Shown in pieces: positions 14,946 to 20,342 of a stretch of 20,342 nt of DNA. The translations under genes and the position numbers were made by a program. Source of the stretch: JAHWJR01 sp035942035 (GTDB lineage Bacteria > Actinomycetota > Acidimicrobiia > Acidimicrobiales > CADCSY01); assembly GCA_035942035.1 (NCBI GenBank), contig DASZDK010000066.1:1-20342 (forward strand). Reading direction: 5' to 3'. Positions within the stretch are counted from its first letter, which is position 1. The number at the start of each line of letters is the position of its first letter. The notes under the pieces are model-generated. The model saw only the letters and a list, made by a program, of their open reading frames with translations, did no database searches and was not told the DNA's origin.

Positions 14946-15257
14946 TCAGCGGCCGTCGCAGTCATCGAGCAGCTCGTCCAGGGCCGTGATCTCGAGAACG
15001 CGTTTCACGATTCCGTGCGCGTTCACCAACGCTAGCGACCGGCCACTGGCGGAGAGTTCCTGTGCGGCTTCGACCAGCACACGGAGCCCTACCGCGCTGA
15101 GCAAGCTGACGTGGTCGAGATCGACAACCACCCGCTCGGCGCCGCATGAGATCGCCGTGGCAAGGGCGGACGCAACCGGCGGTGCAGTGTCGAGACACAA
15201 CTCATCCTCGAGCTTGACCATTACAGCACCGACGCTGTGTTGAGTCACGGAGACCAT
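14946..15257 (-). CDS. STAS-domain protein, divergent anti-anti-sigma-like
   Basis: This 103-residue STAS domain has VGAVMVKLEDELCLDTAPPV (9-28), RVVVDLDHVSLLSAVGLRVL (42-61), helix VEAAQELSASG, SLALVNAHGIVKRVLEITAL and an acidic C-terminus. Aligned with SpoIIAA FMDSSGLGV, this protein reads LLSAVGLRV, so both the Asp and the phosphoacceptor Ser are lost (Ser and Ala54). It therefore cannot be controlled by the classical kinase at that site. ATG 15257 gives the standard STAS N-terminus, and its ribosome-binding site is weak. The frame is open another 312 bases upstream, but that part appears to be a different, frameshifted gene. It is on the opposite strand to the other two STAS genes. Confidence 0.8.
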   Translation of the reverse strand: MVSVTQHSVGAVMVKLEDELCLDTAPPVASALATAISCGAERVVVDLDHVSLLSAVGLRVLVEAAQELSASGRSLALVNAHGIVKRVLEITALDELLDDCDGR

Positions 15258-15569
15258 GAGCCACCCGGAGACATTGTGGCGAAGTGGCCGTTGCTTGACC
15301 CGCCAGCAACCATACTCATGGCAGTGCGGAACAACAAGTGACAGAGCCTGGTCCATCGAAGCGCCGCCGAAGACGGCCATAGCGCTGGACTGCTCCTCAC
15401 CTCCGCCCAGACGTCGTTGCACGTAGCGATCACCCGGTCGAGGCCGATGAAAACCGCACCACCAGCCACGAAGGCCAAGGGCACCCCGACGGGCGGCGGG
15501 CTGGCAGAGGGAACGAAGCGCCAAGGCGCCGAGCGCCGCCAGCCCCATGACCACCAGGAGGTCGGACAT
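15245..15569 (-). pseudogene. Possible small two-TM protein, frameshifted
   Basis: On the minus strand ATG 15569 begins MSDLLVVMGLAALGALALRS, a convincing membrane helix, followed by LCQPAARR. Continuing in the neighbouring frame from about 15485 gives GVPLAFVAGGAVFIGLDRVI, a second helix, then ATCNDVWAEVRSS, ending at a stop at 15245. A single frameshift near 15485 would join the two into a small two-helix protein just upstream of the third STAS gene. There is no family match from memory. Chance hydrophobic stretches in GC-rich DNA are possible, so this is weak. Confidence 0.3.
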
Positions 15570-16014
15570 GGTGGGCGCCTACCCGGCGTGACTCTTGCCA
15601 GAGCGCGTCTGTCGCCGGCCGCGGAGGCGCTGACCTTCGCCCTCTGCCGCGGTGGCCACCGTCGCAAGCGAGCCCCAGGAGCACAAGCTCCGGGTGGCGG
15701 CCCAGGATGGGACGGGCGTACTGATCAAGCAGCACGGATAGCCCGGACCCGAGGCTGATTGACCTCGCAGCCCATGGGTCCACGACAGGATCCGATCGTG
15801 GATCGCGTGACGCCAGTGGCCCTAGGGCAGCACGAGCGGCGGAACGGATTCACGCTTGGTCCTAGTCGTCAGATCCTGGCGGGCTTCCTGCAGCGTCCGT
15901 CGCCTTGTTCCAGGCGGCGGGTCTACTCCAGTAGCGGCAACGCTCCCGAGGATACGGCTGAATCCAGCACCGGCCCGGTATCCGGACTCACGAGGTGTCG
16001 CAGAAGGATGCAGG
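15570..16014. other. Gene-poor stretch
   Basis: These 445 bases lie upstream of the putative two-TM gene and downstream of the zinc-ribbon gene. Open frames on both strands (e.g. 15822-16046 minus, 15856-16086 plus) give products without recognisable motifs. A short minus-strand piece near 15670-15740 (LLDQYARPILGRHPELVLLG) looks protein-like but has no context. Nothing is called. Confidence 0.45.
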
Positions 16015-16281
16015 TCATGTCCCCGGCCGCCCATCGTCGCCTTCACCCTCCTCCATATCGTCGCCAGGCGACTTCTCTGCCGATAGCCCCTGCATCCGGG
16101 TCCACATACCCTGGGGGATCACCTCAGCGCGATCAAAGGGCGGCTCAAGGAAGACGCCGACACCACACTTCAAGCACTTCTCTACCGCGCGGCCTTGGAA
16201 CTGCCCTCGGACCTCGAAGTTGACGCCGTCGCCCACCTCACCTCGGGCACCGCACGCGGGGCACCTGATCCGCTTCGCCAT
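16015..16281 (-). CDS. Small zinc-ribbon protein (88 aa)
   Basis: Two CxxC knuckles, CPAC (7-10) and CLKC (36-39), separated by 25 residues define a zinc ribbon. The strand between them, GVNFEVRGQFQGRAVEKC, matches ribbons that sit on RNA polymerase- or nucleic-acid-associated small proteins. The second half (FLEPPFDRAEVIPQGMWTRM) is a conserved-looking amphipathic segment, followed by a strongly acidic tail (DDMEEGEGDDG). ATG 16281 directly precedes AKRIRCPAC, a natural start, although the ribosome-binding site is poor. The function is unknown, and binding to nucleic acid or protein is inferred from the ribbon alone. The codon pattern is less GC3-biased than the left half of the window. Confidence 0.7.
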   Translation of the reverse strand: MAKRIRCPACGARGEVGDGVNFEVRGQFQGRAVEKCLKCGVGVFLEPPFDRAEVIPQGMWTRMQGLSAEKSPGDDMEEGEGDDGRPGT

Positions 16282-17006
16282 GCCGGGACATTAGGCCGGT
16301 ACCCGGCGCCTCCACATCGGCGCTGAGCTACCTCTTGAGCGATTTGCCGCTGTTCCCCGGCCTACCGGCACCGCCGTTCGCCCAGCGGCCCTCGATGTCC
16401 TGCGCCCCTTGGCGGGTCGAGGCACCACGCCAAGCACCGGTGGCTCGCCTGCGAGTCTCCAGTCGGCGAGTTCCTGGGACGCTCGACCAGCGTGAGGCTC
16501 CGACTTGGCCCTCGGATCACCTTGAGTAACGGAATCAAAGTGGCCAAAAGATGCTTCGTCCAAACCTGCTTGGAGCAGCGCGGTCGACTGGTAGCAGCGA
16601 GAAGCCCGCCCCTCCGTGCACGAAGGCGGCACAAGCGGTGAGAGACGCCCGGACGCCGACGCAGTGCTCGAGGCCCGCTGGCTGGCGCCGCCTGTCTGAG
16701 CCCAGGGCTATTTCCAGACGAGGCGGGCTCGCCGCTTGCGAATCCATCTTCGGGCGGGACCAAGCCCAGCGGCGACGATCGGCGCCTCGACGCAAGCGCT
16801 CGCGACCCGGCCAATCCGTCCGGGTCCGGACCGCACCGTCGGCGGACTCACCGATACGGGGCAGACGACGGCGGCCGACGCAAGGGTCGTTCACTTGTTC
16901 CGCCAATGCACTGGCATACTGGTGTCCCGGGGTCAGTCCCGACACGACGCTCCTTGACGACTCGGGGTACGCCGTTCAGCCACCCGAACCCTCTCTGTCC
17001 GCAACG
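16282..17006. other. Gene-poor stretch to the left of the IS element
   Basis: In these 725 bases long open frames occur on both strands (e.g. 16535-16945 minus), but products are Arg/Ser/Pro-rich without domains. An imperfect dyad GTGTC...GACAC surrounds GGGGTCAGTCCC at about 16921-16944. It could be a REP-like palindrome or a small hairpin. No other structure was identified. Confidence 0.45.
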
Positions 17007-17017
17007 GGTGAGACACC
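17007..17017 (+). repeat. Left terminal inverted repeat of the IS3 element
   Basis: GGTGAGACACC matches the reverse complement of the right end over 11 bases. Similarity drops sharply beyond that. It lies 48 bases before the orfA start. Confidence 0.75.
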
Positions 17018-17064
17018 TTCGTCATCCACCATCCGAGCGATGAGGGCGAGAAGGGTTGTCCCCC

Positions 17065-17457
17065 ATGGCATACGCAGCGCACCGAGAGGTGACCGCCGAC
17101 GCGACCAGCCGGCCGAAGCGCCGGGTCCTCACCCCCAACTACAAGCTGATGATCCTGGCCGAGTGGGAGCTGGCCACCGAGCCGGGCAAGAAGGCGGCCA
17201 TCCTGCGCCGGGAGGGCCTGTACTCCTCGATGTTGTCGGACTGGCGCCGCCAGGCGCGCGAAGGTTCGTTGGTGGCCGACGAGGGACGCAGCGAGGGGGG
17301 CCGGGGCGGCCCCAGCCGGGCCGAGTTGGAGCGGCTGCGCCGGGAGAACGCCCGCCTCAAGACCAAGCTGACCAAGGCCGAGGCCATCATCGAGGTCCAG
17401 GGAAAAGTGCACGCGCTCTTGGAGGAGCTCTCGAAGAGCGCGGACCCCGAGGAGTAG
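17065..17457 (+). CDS. IS3-family transposase OrfA (DNA-binding subunit)
   Basis: This 130-residue protein carries the helix-turn-helix that recognises the IS ends. KRRVLTPNYKLMILAEWELA (19-38), GKKAAILRREGLYSSMLSDW (41-60) and RRQAREG form the HTH_Tnp-type domain. A leucine-zipper/coiled-coil follows, RAELERLRRENARLKTKLTK (85-104), continuing to about 120, which mediates OrfA-OrfAB multimerisation. ATG 17065 is preceded by AGAAGGG (17049-17055) at nine bases. TTG 17056 is less likely. The stop is TAG at 17455-17457. Within the last 20 codons lies a -1 frameshift signal that would produce the OrfAB fusion transposase. The length and frame relation to orfB are normal for IS3 elements. Confidence 0.92.
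   Translation: MAYAAHREVTADATSRPKRRVLTPNYKLMILAEWELATEPGKKAAILRREGLYSSMLSDWRRQAREGSLVADEGRSEGGRGGPSRAELERLRRENARLKTKLTKAEAIIEVQGKVHALLEELSKSADPEE
17400..17442 (+). promoter_or_regulatory. Programmed -1 ribosomal frameshift signal (orfA/orfB)
   Basis: The heptamer G GGA AAA (17400-17406) is in the orfA frame and fits X XXY YYZ. Five bases downstream a perfect 9-bp stem, CGCGCTCTT (17412-17420) with AAGAGCGCG (17434-17442), closes a 13-base loop. Slipping -1 joins orfA to the orfB frame, which has no stop until the TAG at 17910. Slippery site, spacing and stem all match known IS3 recoding signals. Confidence 0.8.
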
Positions 17458-17465
17458 TCAGCGCC

Positions 17466-18506
17466 GTGCTCGACCAAGGCGTCGAGGAGCTGGTGCAGCG
17501 AGGCGTCGGCCGCAAGGCGGCCTGTGGGGCGCTCGGGCGCTCCCGGGCCAGCCACTACCGGGCCCGTCGAGCACCCGAGCATGGGCCGCCGGCACCCCGC
17601 CCCCGCTCGCCACGGGCCCTCAGCGAGGCCGAGGAGGAGGCGGTCATCGAGGTGCTCGACTCCGAGCGATTCTGCGACATGGCCCCGGCCCAGGTCTGGG
17701 CCACCCTCCTCGACGAGGGGACCTACCTGTGCTCGGTCTCGACCATGTACCGGCTGCTGCGAGCTCGCCACCAGGTGCGGGAACGCCGGCGGGTGGCCCG
17801 CCATCCCGCCCACGTCAAGCCCGAGCTGATGGCCACCGGACCCAACCAGGTGTGGAGCTGGGACATCACCAAGCTCAGAGGCCCCCACAAGTGGCGGTGG
17901 TTCCACCTCTAGGTGATCATCGACGTCTACAGCCGCTACGTCCCGGGCTGGCTCGTCGCACCTCGCGAGTCGGCCGCTCTGGCCGAGGAGCTCCTCACCG
18001 CGGCGATCGCCGAGCAGGCGCCGGTGGGCCAGCTCACCATCCACGCCGACCGGGGCTCGTCGATGACCTCGAAGACCGTCACCCAGCTGCTCGCCGACCT
18101 GGGGGTGCTCCAGAGCCACAGCCGTCCGCACCAGTCCAACGACAACCCGTTCTCCGAGGCCCAGTTCAAGACGCTCAAGCACTGGCGCAGCTTCCCGGGC
18201 CGGTTCTCGAGCCTCGAGGCGGCCCGGGTCTTTTGCGCCGGGTTCTTCGCCGACTACAACCACCGGCACCGCCACTCCGGCATCGCCCTGCACACGCCTG
18301 CCGATGTCCACTTCGGCCGGGCGCAACAGGTCCGTGCCGCTCGACAGCTGGTCCTCGACGCCGCCTTCGCTGCTCGGCCCGATCGCTTCCTGCGGCCGCC
18401 GGCGGCCCCGGCGTTGCCGGTCGAGGCGTGGATCAACCGACCCCCCGAGGAAGCCGGCCTCCCGCACCGTCCACGGGCTGGAGCAGCTATGAATGGTGCC
18501 GGCTGA
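17466..18506 (+). pseudogene. IS3-family transposase OrfB, interrupted by an in-frame TAG
   Basis: This is the catalytic subunit of the IS3 transposase. The N-terminal region has the family HTH_21-like part (QVWATLLDEGTYLCSVSTMY). The integrase core has its first catalytic Asp in NQVWSWDITKL (17862 region), the second in IHADRGSSM, and the Glu in NDNPFSEAQFKTLKH, with 35 residues between the second Asp and the Glu. The sequence WRWFHL is followed by TAG at 17910-17912 and then VIIDVYSRYVPGW. Family members normally have Tyr at this place, so a TAC/TAT-to-TAG change is the likely event. Both halves are otherwise intact. Translation enters by -1 frameshifting from orfA or from GTG 17466. The second half alone (GTG 17913) lacks the first catalytic Asp. 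Confidence 0.88.
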
Positions 18507-18532
18507 ACGCGCGCTCTTAGTCGCTACCGCCG

Positions 18533-18543
18533 GGTGTCTCACC
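18533..18543 (-). repeat. Right terminal inverted repeat of the IS3 element
   Basis: GGTGTCTCACC is the exact reverse complement of the left repeat. It ends 29 bases before the start codon of the GAF-ANTAR gene, so the IS occupies the place where that gene's promoter would be expected. Confidence 0.75.
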
Positions 18544-18572
18544 TGGGCTGACAGGCTCCGGAAGGCTCGCGA

Positions 18573-19286
18573 GTGTCACAGCCCCGTTCCGAAGCGCTCC
18601 ACGCGCTATCACAGTTCCTCGTCGCTGATGTTCCCATCGGACAGACGCTCCACCGAGTCGCTGAGCTCAGCGTCGCCGCGGTCAGCGGTGCCCACTTCGC
18701 CGGGATCACCATGCTTGACGATAACGAGCGTCCCACCACAGCGGTGTTCACCGATGAGCAGGCACCCGAGATCGATCAAGCGCAGTACGACACCGGGCGC
18801 GGTCCGTGCCTCGACGCGTGGCGCACCAAGCACGCGATCCGGCTCGACGACCTTGGCCGCGTCGACGACGGCTACGCGGAGTACGCCGAGGCGTGCTTGA
18901 ACCACGGGATCCACTCGACGCTGTCCATGCCCCTTATCGCTGCCGACAAGGGCGTCGGCGCGCTGAATTTCTACAGCCCGGCCACGGCCGGCTTCAGCGC
19001 CGAGGATGAGGAGCTGGCCGCCGACCTCGCAAGCGCTGCATCGGCGGTACTGGCCAACGCCGTTGCCTACTGGGGGGCCTACGACCTGAGCCAGCAGCTA
19101 AGCGAGGCGATGCAGAGCCGAGCCGTCATCGAACAGGCCAAGGGGATGCTGATGGCAAGGTCTCCACACCTGTCCCCTGACGACTCGTTCGATCTCCTAC
19201 GCCGGGCATCCCAGCGAGAGAACATGAAGCTTCGCGACATCGCCCAACGCATCGTGGACCGCCGCCCCATCGCCTCCGAGCAGTAG
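18573..19286 (+). CDS. GAF-ANTAR regulatory protein (putative RNA-binding antiterminator)
   Basis: This 237-residue protein has a GAF domain at about residues 10-160 (HFAGITMLDDNERPTTAVFT, DTGRGPCLDAW, STLSMPLIAADKGVGALNFY). It is followed by an ANTAR domain at about 178-230 (QSRAVIEQAKGMLMARS, DDSFDLLRRASQRENMKLRD, IAQRIVD). ANTAR domains bind tandem hairpins in RNA and relieve transcription termination, and the GAF domain senses a small ligand or redox state. The start is GTG 18573 with GGAAGG seven bases upstream. The IS3 right end lies only 29 bases before the start, so its native promoter is probably displaced or replaced by an IS-borne one. A decayed copy of its first half sits at 10957-11262. 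The domain order and length are normal. Confidence 0.93.
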   Translation: MSQPRSEALHALSQFLVADVPIGQTLHRVAELSVAAVSGAHFAGITMLDDNERPTTAVFTDEQAPEIDQAQYDTGRGPCLDAWRTKHAIRLDDLGRVDDGYAEYAEACLNHGIHSTLSMPLIAADKGVGALNFYSPATAGFSAEDEELAADLASAASAVLANAVAYWGAYDLSQQLSEAMQSRAVIEQAKGMLMARSPHLSPDDSFDLLRRASQRENMKLRDIAQRIVDRRPIASEQ

Positions 19287-20241
19287 CCCTTCGCACGGTC
19301 GGCCCTGCAGGCCGATGATGGCCCCACGCTCGGCAACGTGTTTACTGGACGTGCCGGCGCCGGTTTTCTAGAGGCCGCACCTCGGTAGGAGCGGCGGGTA
19401 CAGCGAACGTGCCCGCCGTTCTGCGCGGCGGTTGGCGGGCTTAGCAGCCCGCCGGCGCGGAGGTCTGGGCGACGCACTCGACCGGGCTCGCCAGTGGGGT
19501 CGACGACGACCCGGTCGCGACGTTCAAGGGCACCATGGCGGCCCCGTGGCGAAAGACCGAGGCGGATACCGTGGCATCGGTGGGCAGCCGCGTGCGGCGG
19601 CACCGACCTCTGCCGCTCGGCTCTTGGCCATGGCGCCTGTGCACCGATGTCGAGCAGCCACGGGAGGCCTCGGGCCCACAGAGCCGCCGCAGCGGGCTGG
19701 CCATGGCACCGGAGCGACCGAAACCCCATCTCGACTTGCCGGGCCAGCGAATGGCGCGGTTCTGCGACCAGCGGTGGCTCGGCTTGTTCTCGACGGTGCG
19801 GCGGTCACGCCCCCGCCAGTACTGGACCGTGTACCGGCGAGCTTCACCGATCCTCGGCCGGGGTAGGCACCGGACATGCGGACAGACGGTCCAGAACAGT
19901 GGGACGGCGACTACGGCGAGCCACCGAGGGCCGGTCGGAGTCCCCAGCACGTCGATGACTCAGTTGGGCCCCACAGCCCTGCTACCAGCGATGTGGCGCT
20001 ATCTGCGAACGATGTCAGCTCTCCCGGGGTTGTCGCCGAGCGAGAAGAAATCGAAGACGGCGAAGACGGGGCTTCGCAGACACGCCACGTACGTCGCACC
20101 GACCCGCCCGGCCATGCTCCGGGGTCGCCGGCCGCTGCGGAGACCTCTAACGGTCCGGATGTCGACTGAGCTCCCTCGCCAACTCCTATCGGACAACCGG
20201 TAACACCCCAGCAGAAGCCCGAATCGAACTGAGGATCGTCG
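19287..20241. other. Long gene-poor stretch between the GAF-ANTAR gene and a glycosyltransferase
   Basis: In these 955 bases open frames on both strands (e.g. 19432-19866 and 19535-20203 plus) give low-complexity Arg/Pro/Ser products with no domains. The best small candidate is 19876-20169 (97 aa, acidic, hydrophilic, no domain, weak ribosome-binding site), which I would not call with confidence above about 0.2. CCGGCGCCGG followed by TTTTCT at about 19360-19370 could be part of a terminator for the upstream gene. The hairpin pair at 19413-19453 is listed separately. Confidence 0.5.
19413..19453 (+). other. Tandem stem-loop pair downstream of the ANTAR gene
   Basis: Two adjacent hairpins are separated by two bases. 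CCGCCG/CGGCGG (19413-19418 with 19426-19431) has a 7-base loop. GGCGGGC/GCCCGCC (19434-19440 with 19447-19453) has a 6-base loop, TTAGCA. In addition GCCCGCC at 19411-19417 can pair with 19434-19440, so mutually exclusive folds exist. ANTAR targets are dual hairpins with hexaloops carrying A at position 1 and G at position 4. Here only the G at position 4 of the second loop fits. It may simply be a terminator or GC-rich chance. Confidence 0.35.
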
Positions 20242-20342
20242 ATGGACCGTGATCTCGTGGTGTTCTCCCACCTGCGCTGGACATGGGTGTGGCAACGCCC
20301 GCAGCACCTGGTGTCGCGGGTGGGCCGTGGCCGAAGGGTGTG
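20242..20342 (+). CDS. Glycosyltransferase (group 1 type), N-terminal fragment
   Basis: Only 33 codons are inside the window. ATG 20242 has GAGGAT at 20231-20236 five bases upstream. The peptide reads LVVFSHLRWTWVWQRPQHLV, which is the typical start of a group of GT-B glycosyltransferases (SHLRW.F..QRPQHL.SR). In these enzymes this segment forms the first strand and acceptor-side loop. The gene runs off the right edge with no stop. It may belong to another glycan cluster like the one at the left side of the window. Donor and acceptor are not visible. Confidence 0.75.
   Translation, partial: MDRDLVVFSHLRWTWVWQRPQHLVSRVGRGRRV

Larger units (their letters stand above)
17007..18543 (+). mobile_element. 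IS3-family insertion sequence
   Basis: The element is 1537 bases long, bounded by perfect 11-base inverted repeats GGTGAGACACC (17007-17017) and GGTGTCTCACC (18533-18543). The true ends may be the inner TGAGACACC, two bases in. It contains orfA (HTH plus leucine zipper) and, in the -1 frame, orfB with a DD(35)E integrase core, the standard IS3 organisation. No 3-4 base target duplication is visible at either boundary choice, so the insertion may be old or rearranged. The orfB has an internal TAG, so the copy is probably inactive unless read through. Confidence 0.85.

Noticed and set aside
17139..18542. 467-codon minus-strand open frame across the IS element
   Set aside because: It is antisense to the clear IS3 orfA/orfB genes and its product is low-complexity with no domains; long antisense frames are common in GC-rich DNA.
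17003..18547. Target-site duplication around the IS3 element
   Set aside because: Neither 3- nor 4-base flanks match at either possible boundary.
19535..20203. 222-codon plus-strand open frame
   Set aside because: No domain, no ribosome-binding site, mixed codon use; overlaps other equally unconvincing frames.
1..20342. CRISPR array or tandem repeat arrays
   Set aside because: No regularly spaced repeats seen; only a short (GGCGAT)x3 tract inside a gene.

Overview
The window is very GC-rich, with many GTG starts, tight stop/start overlaps and typical actinobacterial regulators (GAF-ANTAR, STAS). It most resembles a soil or aquatic high-GC actinobacterium, possibly of the Acidimicrobiia type. 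That placement is inference from composition and gene content. No rRNA, tRNA or CRISPR array was seen.

Layout. 1-297: C-terminal end of a probable SAM methyltransferase. 410-844: small heat-shock protein (Hsp20), closed by a hairpin before convergent genes. 1001-6791: a surface-glycan type cluster. On the minus strand it reads GT2, NodU/CmcH carbamoyltransferase, GT2, GT9, the last three being translationally coupled. A second GT2 that is a paralogue of the first diverges on the plus strand. 6817-7791: an ADP-ribosylglycohydrolase, convergent with that GT2, with a strong hairpin over its stop codon. 7926-8647: a 43-aa lipoprotein and an unrecognised 159-aa protein. 9007-10787: a three-gene membrane operon ending in an HTTM-like protein preceded by a small membrane-anchored partner.

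From about 10.9 kb the character changes. There is a truncated, frameshifted GAF gene fused to a multiply frameshifted flippase-like gene, then a small HTH protein, two coupled STAS-domain proteins, a VapC-type PIN toxin remnant with a one-base deletion, a third STAS protein (minus strand), a possible frameshifted two-TM protein, a zinc-ribbon protein, and an IS3-family element (17007-18543). The IS transposase has a textbook -1 frameshift signal and an in-frame TAG. The IS right end lies about 30 bases before an intact GAF-ANTAR regulator, a paralogue of the decayed GAF gene. After a gene-poor 955-base stretch the window ends in the start of another glycosyltransferase.

How the genes work together (inference): the left half would build, transfer and carbamoylate sugars of an exported glycan. 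The right half is a signalling and mobile-element neighbourhood with several broken genes. None of the three STAS proteins keeps the usual phosphoacceptor serine. No single undescribed system stands out with certainty. The best candidates for follow-up are the HTTM operon, the non-canonical STAS set, the IS3 recoding signal combined with a nonsense codon, and the tandem hairpin downstream of the ANTAR gene.
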